Numbered from the stretch's first letter, positions 35,753 to 44,741 are shown. The stretch: DNA of 64,000 bases from Pseudomonadota bacterium (GCA_021811085.1 JAJZPQ010000013.1:16381-80380), one strand, 5' to 3'. Notes: generated by a model not told the origin, from the letters alone. Program-made: numbers and translations.

Positions 35753-36859
35753 CTAGCTCAGGCGATCGAGTTCACGCAGCACCGCAGCGCCCATTTCGCT
35801 GCAGGAAACAGCGGCCCGGCCCGGCTCGCAGATGTCCGCGGTGCGCGCGCCGCCTTCCAGTGCCGCGGCCACGGCGCGCTCCAGCAGCGCGGCATCGTCC
35901 GGGCGCCCCAGCGACAGGCGCAGCATCATGGCGACGCTCAGAATCGCGCCCAGCGGATCGGCGATGCCGCGGCCGGCGATGTCGGGCGCGCTGCCGTGCA
36001 CCGGTTCGTACAGTGCGGCACGGCGACCGGCCTGATCGACGGGGCCGAGCGACGCCGAGGGCAGCATGCCGAGAGAGCCCGCCGCCATCGCCGCGCAATC
36101 CGAAAGGATGTCGCCGAAAATATTGTCGGTGACGACGACGTCGAATTGCGCCGGCGCGCGCACCAGCTGCATGGCGCAATTGTCGACGTACAGGTGGCGC
36201 AATTCGATGTCGGGGAATTCGGCGTCGCGCAGGGCCTGCACTTCCTCGCGCCACAGCACGCCGGCTTCCATCACGTTCGCCTTGTCGACCGAGCACACTT
36301 GCCGGCGGCGCGTGCGCGCAAGCTCGAACGCAAAGCGCGCGATGCGGCGGATTTCGGAAGTGGTATAGGTCTGGGTGTTGAAGCCGCGGCGCTCGCCGTT
36401 GGGCAGGATTTCGATGCCGCGCGGCTGGCCGAAATAGATGCCGCCGATGAGCTCGCGCACGATGACGAAATCCACCCCTTGGAGCAGGCGGTTTTTCAGC
36501 GACGAGGACTCATACAAGGCCGGGATGGTGACTATCGGACGCAGATTGGCGAAGAGCTCGAGCGAGCGGCGCACATGCGGCAGGCCGCCGGCGACGCGCG
36601 CCGCGCGCGGAATCGCATCGCCGTCCATGCCGCCCATGGCGCCGAACAGGATGGCATGCGCCGCGTGAAGGGCCTCTTCGGTCGCCTTGGGCAGCACCTG
36701 CCCGAGCCGGCGATACGCATCTGCGCCGTAGGCATATTCGTCCAGCCGCAGATCCAGCTTGCGCCTTGCGATAAACCACTCGAGCACGCGGCGCGCCTCG
36801 GCAGTCACTTCGGGGCCGATGCCGTCGCCCGGCAGGACCGCAATCTTCTTCGTGCTCAT
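35753..36859 (-). CDS. leuB: 3-isopropylmalate dehydrogenase
   Basis: A 368-residue beta-decarboxylating dehydrogenase that oxidises a 2,3-substituted malate with NAD+. Landmarks are VLPGDGIGPEV, the substrate-arginine helix VRRSLELFANLRP, FVIVRELIGGIYFGQPRG, VDKANVM, VVTDNIFGDILSD and EPVHGSAPDIAGRGIADPLG. The LRRSLELFANLRP helix and RELxGGIYFG are LeuB-like rather than isocitrate dehydrogenase-like. It is not with leuC, leuD or leuA, and its 3' end abuts the MaoC remnant, so it may be a second copy or a paralogue acting on another malate. Divergent from the DUF2237 gene. Confidence 0.82.
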   Translation of the reverse strand: MSTKKIAVLPGDGIGPEVTAEARRVLEWFIARRKLDLRLDEYAYGADAYRRLGQVLPKATEEALHAAHAILFGAMGGMDGDAIPRAARVAGGLPHVRRSLELFANLRPIVTIPALYESSSLKNRLLQGVDFVIVRELIGGIYFGQPRGIEILPNGERRGFNTQTYTTSEIRRIARFAFELARTRRRQVCSVDKANVMEAGVLWREEVQALRDAEFPDIELRHLYVDNCAMQLVRAPAQFDVVVTDNIFGDILSDCAAMAAGSLGMLPSASLGPVDQAGRRAALYEPVHGSAPDIAGRGIADPLGAILSVAMMLRLSLGRPDDAALLERAVAAALEGGARTADICEPGRAAVSCSEMGAAVLRELDRLS

Positions 36860-36976
36860 ATTGCTGCTCCCATGTCTCGTTTAGCGATGGTGGGGACTGG
36901 ATAAGTGCGCTCGAAGCGCATGCTACCTGATTTATTCACCGCGATGCCGCGGCTGCTTCGGGCTAAAATCCGGGTT

Positions 36977-37360
36977 ATGAGCGCCGTTCCTTCCCCGGAA
37001 AAAAACGTACTTGGCGGACCGCTGCTCGCCTGCGGCTACGATCCGCTGACCGGTTTTTTCCGCGATGGCTGCTGCGCGACGCGCGGCGAGCAGGGCGTGG
37101 CGCACCTGGTGTGCGTGAAAGTGACGGCGGAGTTCCTCGAATTTTCGCGCGAGCACGGCAACGATCTTTCCGCGCCGCGTCCGGAGCTGCGCTTCCACGG
37201 CCTCAAACCCGGCGACCGCTGGTGCCTGCACGTGCTGCGCTGGATCGAGGCCTGGGAGGCGGGCAGGGCACCCAAGGTCGTGCTCGAAGCCACGCACGAA
37301 AACGTGCTGCAGCTGGTGCCGCTGCGCGCGCTCAAGCGCCACGCGCTCGATCTGCACTGA
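36977..37360 (+). CDS. DUF2237 family protein
   Basis: A 127-residue protein of the DUF2237 (COG3651) family, function unknown. The family signature is complete: NVLGGPLLACGYDPLTGFFR followed by DGCC, LVCVKVTAEFLEFSREHGND, and GLKPGDRWCLHVLRWIEA. The conserved cysteines and histidines hint at metal or redox chemistry, but nothing is established. ATG 36977 is 117 bases from the divergent leuB. The stop is two bases before the GTG of the next gene, so the two are probably translationally coupled. Confidence 0.88.
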   Translation: MSAVPSPEKNVLGGPLLACGYDPLTGFFRDGCCATRGEQGVAHLVCVKVTAEFLEFSREHGNDLSAPRPELRFHGLKPGDRWCLHVLRWIEAWEAGRAPKVVLEATHENVLQLVPLRALKRHALDLH

Positions 37361-37362
37361 GC

Positions 37363-38592
37363 GTGGAACCCAATCCGGGCAGATCGGTCGCGATCATCGG
37401 CGGCGGTCCTGCCGGCCTCATGGCGGCGGAGGCCGCAAGCGAGGCAGGTGCGCGCGTCGATGTCTACGACGCCATGCCCTCGGTAGGGCGTAAATTCCTG
37501 ATGGCCGGCAAGGGCGGTTTGAACCTGACCCACTCCGAACCATTCGAAATCTTTCTCTCGCGTTATGGCGCGCGCCGCGCCGATGTTGAACCCCTGCTTG
37601 CGCGTTTCGGCCCCGATGCCTTGCGCGGCTGGGCGCGCGGACTCGGCGTCGAAACCTTCGTCGGCAGTTCAGGCCGCGTATTTCCCGCGGGCATGAAGGC
37701 CGCGCCGTTGTTGCGCGCATGGCTGCACCGCCTGCGCGGCGCAGGTGTGCATTTCCACATGCGCCACCGCTGGAGCGGCTGGGATGATGACGGGGCGCTG
37801 CGTTTCGCGACAGCAGAGGGCGAGCGCGCAGTGCGCGCCGACGCCTTGGTGCTGGCGCTGGGCGGAGGCAGCTGGGCCCGGCTGGGCTCCGACGGCGCCT
37901 GGGTCCCGCTGCTCGCCGCGCGCGGCGTGCGCGTGGCGCCGCTGCGCCCGGCGAACTGCGGCTTCGATGTCGGCTGGAGCGAACATTTTCGCGCGCGCTA
38001 CGCCGGCAAGCCGGTCAAGCCGGTGGTTCTTGTCCACGCCGGCGCCGACGGCGTTGAGGCGCGCCAGCGGGGCGAATTCATCGTGACTGCGACCGGGATC
38101 GAGGGCGGCCTGGTCTACGCGATGTCGGCGCGTTTGCGCGACGAGATCGAGGCGCAGGGTGCCGCCGTGCTGCATCTCGATCTGGCGCCGGGGCGAGACC
38201 TGGCGCGGCTGGTGCAGGAATTGTCACGCGGACGCGGTGCGAGTTCGATGGCGAATCACCTGCGCCGCCGCGCCGGCATAGAAGGCGTGAAGGCCGGGCT
38301 GCTGCGCGAGCTTTTGCCCGCTGCGGATTTCGCCGATCCGGTTTGCCTTGCCGCCGCGATCAAGGCCTTGCCGCTGCGGCTGATCGCGCCGCGTCCCCTG
38401 GATGAAGCGATCAGCAGCGCGGGCGGCGTCGCCTTCGAAGACCTGAACGAACAGCTGATGCTGCGGGCTTTGCCGGGGGTGTTCTGCGCCGGGGAAATGC
38501 TCGACTGGGAGGCGCCGACCGGAGGCTATCTGCTGACTGCGTGTTTTGCCAGCGGTCGCGCGGCCGGTGCCGGCGCCGCCTCCCGGTGCTAA
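37363..38592 (+). CDS. BaiN/HI0933-like NAD(P)/FAD-dependent oxidoreductase (TIGR03862 type)
   Basis: A 409-residue flavoprotein. The N-terminal FAD-binding fold is VAIIGGGPAGLMAAEAASEA with a GRKFLMAGKGGLNLTHSE loop typical of the HI0933/YhiN group; GGGSWARLGSDGAW lies in the middle, and the C-terminal FAD contact is GVFCAGEMLDWEAPTGGYLL. The family is widespread, and its substrate is mostly unknown. I choose GTG 37363 directly after the DUF2237 stop, giving the FAD motif near residue 10; the frame stays open upstream inside DUF2237 but without similarity. Pairing with DUF2237 suggests a shared, undefined role. Confidence 0.87.
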   Translation: MEPNPGRSVAIIGGGPAGLMAAEAASEAGARVDVYDAMPSVGRKFLMAGKGGLNLTHSEPFEIFLSRYGARRADVEPLLARFGPDALRGWARGLGVETFVGSSGRVFPAGMKAAPLLRAWLHRLRGAGVHFHMRHRWSGWDDDGALRFATAEGERAVRADALVLALGGGSWARLGSDGAWVPLLAARGVRVAPLRPANCGFDVGWSEHFRARYAGKPVKPVVLVHAGADGVEARQRGEFIVTATGIEGGLVYAMSARLRDEIEAQGAAVLHLDLAPGRDLARLVQELSRGRGASSMANHLRRRAGIEGVKAGLLRELLPAADFADPVCLAAAIKALPLRLIAPRPLDEAISSAGGVAFEDLNEQLMLRALPGVFCAGEMLDWEAPTGGYLLTACFASGRAAGAGAASRC

Positions 38593-38602
38593 GCTTGTGG
38601 CC

Positions 38603-39190
38603 ATGAGCAACGCCCAGCACCCCGTGCATCGCATCGAGTTGCGCCTGCAGGAACTCGCGCAGTTGTTCAATTCGATGGATCCGACGCCGTTCCATCACAA
38701 GGATCTGGATCGCGACGCCGAGGAGTTCATCGAAAGCTGGGCGCTGGAGTTTCCGCAGGACAGCCGTTTCCACATCACGGTCCATCTCGGGCAGATGCCG
38801 GCGGAGGACCCCACCGCGCTGGTGGCCGAGGCGATCCACAATTATTTCGACTACAAGTCCGAACTGGCGCGCCGCGCGGTGAGGGTGCTGCTGCTGGAAG
38901 GACGCACGAGCCTGCTGATAGGCATCGGCTTCCTCGCGCTGTGTCTGTTAGGCGCTGAAGCGCTGTCCACGTTCGCCGCCGGGACTTTCCTCAAGATATT
39001 GCGCGAGAGCCTCACCATCGGCGGCTGGGTCGCGATGTGGCGGCCGATGCAGATTTTTCTGTATGAATGGTGGCCGCTCATGCGCAGGAGCCGGATCTAC
39101 CGCAGCCTGAGTCGCGCGCAGGTGCACGTGTCGCAGGGAAAAGCGGAATCGGATTTCCACGCTGTTGCGAGCGTAGCGCAAGCGAAGTGA
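38603..39190 (+). CDS. Putative two-helix membrane protein, unknown function
   Basis: A 195-residue protein of unknown family. The N-terminal about 95 residues are soluble and acidic (NSMDPTPFHHKDLDRDAEEF, with HITVHLGQMPAEDPTALV). Two hydrophobic segments follow, around residues 108-130 (LLIGIGFLALCLLGAEALST) and 137-160 (ESLTIGGWVAMWRPMQIFLY), then a basic cytosolic tail. The topology suggests an inner-membrane protein with both ends in the cytoplasm. ATG 38603 lies 10 bases after the flavoprotein stop, so it is in the same operon as DUF2237 and the BaiN-like gene. It ends two bases before the convergent nitroreductase. Confidence 0.7.
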   Translation: MSNAQHPVHRIELRLQELAQLFNSMDPTPFHHKDLDRDAEEFIESWALEFPQDSRFHITVHLGQMPAEDPTALVAEAIHNYFDYKSELARRAVRVLLLEGRTSLLIGIGFLALCLLGAEALSTFAAGTFLKILRESLTIGGWVAMWRPMQIFLYEWWPLMRRSRIYRSLSRAQVHVSQGKAESDFHAVASVAQAK

Positions 39191-39191
39191 T

Positions 39192-39884
39192 CTACCGATC
39201 CACCCAGGTAACCACACTGTCCACTGCGGCGCGGCTGGTGCGAAAGCGGTTGACCGGGTGGGCCGCATCCTCGTAGCCGAACGACATCCCGCATACGACG
39301 AGCCGGTCGGCCGGCAAGCCGAAATACGCGCGCAGGAATTGCGGATGCGCGCCGAGCGCGGCCTGCGCGATGCTGGCGACGCCGAGGCTGCGCGCGGCGA
39401 GCATGAAGTTGTTGACCCAGGCGCCGCAATCGAGCACGCCATACACGCCCAGCGCCTCGTCCGTCGTCACGATCATGGCATGCGGCGCGCCGAACAGGCG
39501 GTAGTTTTCCATGGACTGACGCGCCGCGGCCTCGCGGTCGCCGCGCGCAATGCCCACGCTCTCGTAGAGCTGGAAGCCGCATTCGCGCCTGCGCTCGAGA
39601 TAGACGCCGCGGTATTCCCGCGGGAACGCGAAATCGGGTTCGCGTTCATGCCCGACTACGTATTCGCATAGCGCGCTGCGGAAACGGCCGGTCGCGGCAC
39701 CGCGCGTGATCACGACCTGCCACGGCTGCGAGTTGCACCAGGAGGGCGTGCGCTGCGCGATCTCGAGTATGCGCGTGATCGTCGCCGTGTCCACCTGCCG
39801 CGGCAGAAAGGCGCGGCAGCTGTAGCGATCTTTGAGCAGGCGCTCGAATGCGGCGGATGGGACGGGGGAGGGGGCTGCACTCAT
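39192..39884 (-). CDS. Nitroreductase family protein
   Basis: A 230-residue FMN-dependent nitroreductase-fold protein (COG0778). The N-terminal RYSCRAFLPRQVD motif binds the FMN phosphate, RTPSWCNSQPWQV follows, and the C-terminal part contains GVASIAQAALGAHPQFLRAY, CGMSFGYEDAAHPVNRFRTS and RAAVDSVVTW. The last motif is typical of the PnbA-type 4-nitrobenzoate reductase subgroup. It reduces nitroaromatics or related electrophiles with NAD(P)H. It is convergent with the membrane protein gene, two bases apart, and 80 bases from the MBL gene on the same strand. Confidence 0.87.
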   Translation of the reverse strand: MSAAPSPVPSAAFERLLKDRYSCRAFLPRQVDTATITRILEIAQRTPSWCNSQPWQVVITRGAATGRFRSALCEYVVGHEREPDFAFPREYRGVYLERRRECGFQLYESVGIARGDREAAARQSMENYRLFGAPHAMIVTTDEALGVYGVLDCGAWVNNFMLAARSLGVASIAQAALGAHPQFLRAYFGLPADRLVVCGMSFGYEDAAHPVNRFRTSRAAVDSVVTWVDR

Positions 39885-39964
39885 GGATGCTCCTTTGCTA
39901 TGCGCTCTACGAAGGGCTGGAAATGCCCGTCGTTATTGGGGTCGTGGCCGGGTGCCAAGCGGTC

Positions 39965-40861
39965 TTAGGTATTGGAGACGTCGGCGGGCGGCGCAGCTTC
40001 GAAGCGCCAGGCTCCCGCGGCGTCGACCACCCAGCCGCCGGTGGGCGGTGCGAAGTGAGTGCCGAGGACCAGCACCGGCTTATTCGCGTAGCGCGCGAGG
40101 AAGTCGCGCCGCGTGCGCCGCGCCGCCGCGGCGTCCACGTCGAAGTTGTTGGCGAGATCGGGTTCGGCGCACTGCAGCGGATGATGCATCAGGTCACCGG
40201 TGATGACGGCCTCTTCGCCGTGCGAGGAAATGCGCACGCTGACATGGCCCGGGGTATGGCCCGGCGTCGGCTCCAGCCGCACCTCGGGGGTCAGCACCTG
40301 AGTCATGTCGACGAGCTCAGCCAGGCCGGCAGCTATGATGGGACGCACCGAATCGGCCATGACATCGCCGTCGCGATGTTCTGCGGCTTCGGAGGCCCAG
40401 TGCTCCCATTCCCTGCGTCCGAACAGGTAGCGCGCATTGGGGAAGGTCGGGATCCATTTGCCGTTCACGAGGCGCGTATTCCAGCCGACGTGATCGACAT
40501 GCAGGTGGGTGCACAGCACCGTGTCTATGCTTTCCGCGGGGAATCCGGCTTCGGCGAGGTCGGCCAGGAACGGCCCTTGCAGCAGATTCCACGCGCGGAT
40601 GCTGCGCGCCTTGTCGTTGCCGACGCAGGTATCGACGATGATGCGCCGTTGGCCCGTCTCGATGACGAAGCTGTGGATCGAACCGTACAGGCGACCGTCC
40701 GCATGCGCGAAATGCGGCCTGAGCCAGGCGTGGCGCTGCACCAGTACCGGCGTCGCCGCGGGAAACATGAGCTTGCCCGGAAACGGTTCGCCGCCGAGCT
40801 CGGCCACGCGCGTGATCCTGACGTCGCCGACCTGCCAGCGCAGGAATTGTCCCTCGGCCAT
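39965..40861 (-). CDS. Metallo-beta-lactamase fold hydrolase
   Basis: A 298-residue MBL-fold protein with the zinc motif HLHVDHVGW, the downstream ligands PTPGHTPGHVS and ITGDLMHHPLQ, and a final GTHFAPPTGG. It resembles AttM/lactonase-like and uncharacterised hydrolases of COG0491. It starts at ATG 40861 (MAEGQFLRWQVGDVRITRVA), only 16 bases after iorA ends. It is therefore very likely the last gene of the 2-oxoacid oxidoreductase operon and could hydrolyse a thioester or lactone formed there. That role is inference from position only. Confidence 0.82.
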   Translation of the reverse strand: MAEGQFLRWQVGDVRITRVAELGGEPFPGKLMFPAATPVLVQRHAWLRPHFAHADGRLYGSIHSFVIETGQRRIIVDTCVGNDKARSIRAWNLLQGPFLADLAEAGFPAESIDTVLCTHLHVDHVGWNTRLVNGKWIPTFPNARYLFGRREWEHWASEAAEHRDGDVMADSVRPIIAAGLAELVDMTQVLTPEVRLEPTPGHTPGHVSVRISSHGEEAVITGDLMHHPLQCAEPDLANNFDVDAAAARRTRRDFLARYANKPVLVLGTHFAPPTGGWVVDAAGAWRFEAAPPADVSNT

Positions 40862-40877
40862 AGGCTGACCCCGCTGC

Positions 40878-43022
40878 TTACGCCGGCTGCAGCCAGCCGA
40901 TGAAGCCGGCGCGCAGGCGCGCGAGCACGCGGTCCCAGACGCCCGGGTTCTGCACCACCTCGGCGCGGTAGAACGAGGGGCACAGGATCGCGGCATGCGC
41001 GACTTCGCCGCACAGTCCGCAACCGACGCAGGAGTGGTTCACGTGCGCGACCGGGTCGACTTTCAGGGGATCGGACGAAGGCGCGAGCGTGAGCGAGGGA
41101 CAGCCCGAGAGCCGGATGCAGGAATGGTCGCCCGAGCAGGTCGCATCGTCCACGCCGAAGCGCGTGCGCACCACGCGTTCGCCCGATTTGAGCAGGCGCG
41201 CGAGCACCGGGCGGATGCGGCGCTGGCGCTCGAGCTGGCACTCGCCCTCGGCGATGATGACCTTGAGCCCGGCGTCGTCGGTGGTGAACGCCTCGCGCAG
41301 CGTCTTCGCCATGTCGGCGACGCGGTAGGTGTAGACGTTGCGCAGCCATTTCACGCCGGCGCCGCGCAGCGTGTTTTCTATGGTGTGCTCGGCGCGCACC
41401 GGGCTCAGCTCCTGCGCCAGCTCCTCCGAGCCGCCCGGGGAGGACACCAGGTCCTGCGTTCCCGTGGCCGAGGTGTAGCCGTTCTTCATGATCAACAGCA
41501 CTTTGTCGCCGCCGTTGAGCTGGTTGGAGGCGACGCCGGAGAGAAAGCCGTTGTGCCAGAAGCCGCCGTCGCCCATGATCGCCAGCGAACGGCCGGCCAG
41601 CATCGGTGCGACGCCGGCGCTGCTGGCGAGGCTCATGCCGTAGCCGAGGATGGAATTGCCCAGCGAAAACGGCGCGAACGTCGCGAACGAGTGGCAGCCG
41701 ATATCGGCCGAAATGTGGCGCTTGCCGATGTCGCGCTCGACCAGCTTGATTGCGGCGAACACCGGGCGTTCGGGGCAGCCGACGCAGAAATTCGGCGGCC
41801 GCGGCGGCAGCGGCGCGCCGAGCAGCTCGGCCGCACGCGTGCGCGCCGCGTCCGCCGCCTCGCCCCAGCGCGCGCCGGCCGAAATGTCCAGGTGCGCGGC
41901 ATGCGCGGCGAGAAAGCGCGCGAGCCCGTGCACGATCACTTCGGCCGTGTATTCGCCCGCCATCAGCAGCAGGTCCTTGCCGTGCAGCTTGGTCTGGATA
42001 TCTGCGCGGCGCAGCGTGGTGGCGATGTCCTGCTCGATGAATTCCGGCTGGCCTTCTTCCACCACCAGCACCGCGGCCTTGCCTGAGCAGAATTCGTTGA
42101 TTTCCTCGGGCACTAAAGGATAGACCACGTTGAGCGCGAGGATGGGGATGCGGCTCGCGCCGAAATCGTCGGCGAGGCCGACAAGCTTGAGCGCGCGCAG
42201 CAGGTTGTTGTACAGGCCGCCCTGGCAGACGATGCCGACGCCGTGCTCGGTGCCTGCGAACTGCTCGTTCAGTTTGTGTTCGCGGATGAATTTGCGCGCC
42301 GCGGGCAGGCGCACGCCCATTTTCAATTTCTCCTGCCGGTAGGTCGCCGGCGGATGCGGAATATGCTCGTAGTCGAACACGGCGGCTTCGGCCAGCAGCT
42401 TGCGCGTCGATACTGCGGGCGCGCGATTGGGGCCGGCGACGAAGCTGCCGTGCACATGGCAGGCGCGGATGCGCAGGTCCATGAACACCGGCGTGTTGGA
42501 CGCTTCCGACAGCTCGAAGCCGCGTTCCACCAGGTTCACGATCGTGGCGAGGTTCGGCCGCGGGTCCAGCATCCACATCGACGACTTCAGCGCGACCGCG
42601 TGGGTGCGCTCCTGCGCCACGCTCGCGCCCTCGCCGTAATCCTCGCCCACCACGATCAGCGCGCCGCCGAGCACGCCCGCGGACGCGACGTGGGTCAGGG
42701 CATCGGAGGCGACGTTGGTGCCGACGATGGATTTCCAGGTCACCGCGCCGCGCGCCGGATAATTGATCGAAGCGCCGAGCATGGCCGCCGCCGAGGCTTC
42801 GTTGGTGCAGGCCTCGACGTGAACGCCCAGCTCGTCCATGTAGTCGCGCGCCTGCACCATCACGTCGAGCAGATGCGACACCGGCGCGCCCTGGTAGCCG
42901 CCGACATAGGACACGCCAGACTGCAGCAGCGCTTTGGTCACGGCGAGTATGCCTTCGCCGTGAAAGGTCTCGCCTGCACCGAGCTTGAGCGACTCGATTT
43001 CTGCGTTGAATTGTCTCTCCAT
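40878..43022 (-). CDS. iorA: Indolepyruvate (arylpyruvate) ferredoxin oxidoreductase, alpha subunit type
   Basis: A 714-residue IorA-type subunit that oxidatively decarboxylates arylpyruvates to arylacetyl-CoA. The N-terminal pyrimidine domain has GVSYVGGYQGAPVSHLLDVM and the C-terminal half carries the TPP motif GDGGFWHNGFLSG...LNGGDK, with FCVGCPERP before it. Two iron-sulfur segments lie at the end: CSGDHSCIRLSGCP (about 629-642) and CVGCGLCGEVAHAAILCP (about 665-682). It follows iorB on the minus strand after a 63-base gap containing a perfect hairpin, and is followed by the MBL hydrolase after 16 bases. Substrate preference among indole-, phenyl- or hydroxyphenylpyruvate cannot be read. 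Confidence 0.88.
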   Translation of the reverse strand: MERQFNAEIESLKLGAGETFHGEGILAVTKALLQSGVSYVGGYQGAPVSHLLDVMVQARDYMDELGVHVEACTNEASAAAMLGASINYPARGAVTWKSIVGTNVASDALTHVASAGVLGGALIVVGEDYGEGASVAQERTHAVALKSSMWMLDPRPNLATIVNLVERGFELSEASNTPVFMDLRIRACHVHGSFVAGPNRAPAVSTRKLLAEAAVFDYEHIPHPPATYRQEKLKMGVRLPAARKFIREHKLNEQFAGTEHGVGIVCQGGLYNNLLRALKLVGLADDFGASRIPILALNVVYPLVPEEINEFCSGKAAVLVVEEGQPEFIEQDIATTLRRADIQTKLHGKDLLLMAGEYTAEVIVHGLARFLAAHAAHLDISAGARWGEAADAARTRAAELLGAPLPPRPPNFCVGCPERPVFAAIKLVERDIGKRHISADIGCHSFATFAPFSLGNSILGYGMSLASSAGVAPMLAGRSLAIMGDGGFWHNGFLSGVASNQLNGGDKVLLIMKNGYTSATGTQDLVSSPGGSEELAQELSPVRAEHTIENTLRGAGVKWLRNVYTYRVADMAKTLREAFTTDDAGLKVIIAEGECQLERQRRIRPVLARLLKSGERVVRTRFGVDDATCSGDHSCIRLSGCPSLTLAPSSDPLKVDPVAHVNHSCVGCGLCGEVAHAAILCPSFYRAEVVQNPGVWDRVLARLRAGFIGWLQPA

Positions 43023-43059
43023 GAATCCTTTCCTCCGAAGGCTGATTTCCGGGGGATCT

Positions 43060-43082
43060 AAAAGGGGGCGGGGCCCCCTTTT
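43060..43082 (-). terminator. Hairpin between iorB and iorA (attenuator-like)
   Basis: A perfect 10-bp stem (AAAAGGGGGC with GCCCCCTTTT) and 3-base loop lies 3 bases after the iorB stop. On the minus strand the descending arm ends in TTTT, so it looks like a weak Rho-independent terminator or attenuator that would lower iorA expression relative to iorB. Confidence 0.55.
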
Positions 43083-43085
43083 CCC

Positions 43086-44687
43086 CTAGGCCGCCTTCTT
43101 CTGGGCGCCTGTCCGACGCATGAATTGGACGATTTCCGGCCGCTGCGGCAGCGGCGCGATGCCGTGCGTCGCCAGCGTCGCTTCCAGTCCGCGGCCTTCG
43201 GGGTCGGCAAGCGCGCCCAGGCGTGCGGCGCGCACGGCCTGTGCACGCTGCTTGGTGTCGCTCAGCTTGCCGCTTTCGACCAGAGTATCGAAAATGCGCA
43301 GGAAATTCGCCTTGGCGCGCCGGTTGGTGTCGCCGTAGCCTTTGATCAGCCGCCCGCACAGCGCGATCTCCAGCGCGAGTTCCGAGTCCGCGCTTGTTGC
43401 AGCCGCTGCGGCGATCGCGGCGAGCCAGCGCTCGATCAACGCCTGCTCCTCGGCATAGCGCGCGCTCCTGCGCCGCAGCGGCCGCAGCGCCGCGAGCAGG
43501 CGCAGCATCGAAAAGCCTGTGATGCTGCTGCTGTTCACGTGCAGCCCCACATTCAATTTATGCGTCAGGCCGCGCTTTTCGGTCCAGGCGACGAGGCGCC
43601 TGGACAGGCCCGGTGGCAGCAGCGCCGCCATTTCCTCCACGCCGGGCTTCAGGTATTCGATGATGCGCACCGGCTCGCCCGGCTTGGCCTGCACTTCCGT
43701 GCGCACGCGCTCGAAGCGGCTGCGGCGCGACTTCAGGTCGGCGACCCGGATCACGTCTTCGTAGCTCATCCACAGCGCGAGAAAGCGCGCGGTTTCGCGG
43801 GTGAGCTCGTACTCCTCGGTCGCGGCTTGTGCCTGCTCGAGTTTGGCGATCGGCGCGAGCCGGTCCAGATACAGCGCGGCATAGTTTTCGTCCTGGAAGT
43901 CGGCCACGCGCGCCGCGCCGCGTTCGAGCATTTCCTGCACTTGCGCGGGAAAGCTCTGGCGCAGACGCTGCTGCAGCGATGGCGCCAGCGGCCTGGTAGA
44001 AGGCGCCAGCGTTTCGCTGTCCTGTGCCGGCGCGGTCGCGACTTCAGGCGGCTCGCCCGCAGCGGCCGCATAGCCCAGCGCGAAGCCTCTGAGGCTGGTT
44101 TCGGCGCCTTTGCCGGCGCTGCGTATCGCGTCCTCGCAAGCGGCGCGCGGCAGCGGCAGCGTACCCGAGCCGGCGAGCGCGCCGAACAGCGCCGCGTTGA
44201 TCATGGCGCCGGTGTTCGCGGCGAGCTTATGGAAATCGGTAAGGATAGCGCGCTTGGCCAGCGCCTGCGCCGCGGCCAGGATGCGTTCGCTGTCGTAGCG
44301 TCCATCGCCCAGGGCTATTTTTTCATCGACGGTGTAGATGCGGTGGGTCGAGGCGATGAGCGTGGTGCGCGCGGGCGTGACATAGCCGTTCAACAGCGCG
44401 CGCCCGGCCTCGAGCAGCTCGGAGGCGAGCATGACGTCGATATCCGCGGGCGAGGGCGCGAGCGGCATCACCGGGCGCCGGCCCTGCAGTTCGGCCGCGC
44501 GCAGCGGATACAGTTCGATGTAGTAGGTGGTCGCGCCGGTGCGCTGCGCCACGCCGGGGATGGAGGTGCTCTGCACCGGGTAGCCTTCGGCCGTCGCAGC
44601 GGTGATGATCCAGTCGGCAAGCACTCCGCCGCCCTCGCCGCCGAGTGCGGCGATCAGGATGGTAATCGGGCGCTGGTTCAATTTCAT
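43086..44687 (-). CDS. iorB: Indolepyruvate oxidoreductase subunit beta family protein with C-terminal DUF6537-like domain
   Basis: A 533-residue protein. The N-terminal about 200 residues are the gamma/beta-type domain of 2-oxoacid oxidoreductases (ILIAALGGEGGGVLADWIIT, GVAQRTGATTYYIELYPL, DVMLASELLEAGRALLNGYV). A long C-terminal domain follows, rich in Arg, Ala and Leu (YLKPGVEEMAALLPPGLSRR, CGRLIKGYGDTNRRAKANFL), of the DUF6537 type found in IorAB pairs and IorAB fusions. ATG 44687 (MKLNQRPITILIAALGGEG) is the sensible start; the frame upstream passes through hairpin DNA and has no similarity. It pairs with iorA downstream. The upstream gap of 283 bases carries three large hairpins. Confidence 0.87.
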   Translation of the reverse strand: MKLNQRPITILIAALGGEGGGVLADWIITAATAEGYPVQSTSIPGVAQRTGATTYYIELYPLRAAELQGRRPVMPLAPSPADIDVMLASELLEAGRALLNGYVTPARTTLIASTHRIYTVDEKIALGDGRYDSERILAAAQALAKRAILTDFHKLAANTGAMINAALFGALAGSGTLPLPRAACEDAIRSAGKGAETSLRGFALGYAAAAGEPPEVATAPAQDSETLAPSTRPLAPSLQQRLRQSFPAQVQEMLERGAARVADFQDENYAALYLDRLAPIAKLEQAQAATEEYELTRETARFLALWMSYEDVIRVADLKSRRSRFERVRTEVQAKPGEPVRIIEYLKPGVEEMAALLPPGLSRRLVAWTEKRGLTHKLNVGLHVNSSSITGFSMLRLLAALRPLRRRSARYAEEQALIERWLAAIAAAAATSADSELALEIALCGRLIKGYGDTNRRAKANFLRIFDTLVESGKLSDTKQRAQAVRAARLGALADPEGRGLEATLATHGIAPLPQRPEIVQFMRRTGAQKKAA

Positions 44688-44741
44688 TGTTTGGTCAGTC
44701 CCGTTCCATATACAAGGCAAACCTTGCGCGCTGCGCGCGCC

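Noticed and set aside
35519..36904. A 461-codon plus-strand frame starting in MaoC sequence and running antisense to leuB
   Set aside because: Only the first about 70 codons carry MaoC similarity; the rest is the complement of leuB. I annotate the first part as a pseudogene.
40525..43359. A 944-codon minus-strand frame overlapping iorA in another phase
   Set aside because: Extremely Arg/Ala-rich with no motif; iorA in the correct phase has TPP and iron-sulfur signatures.
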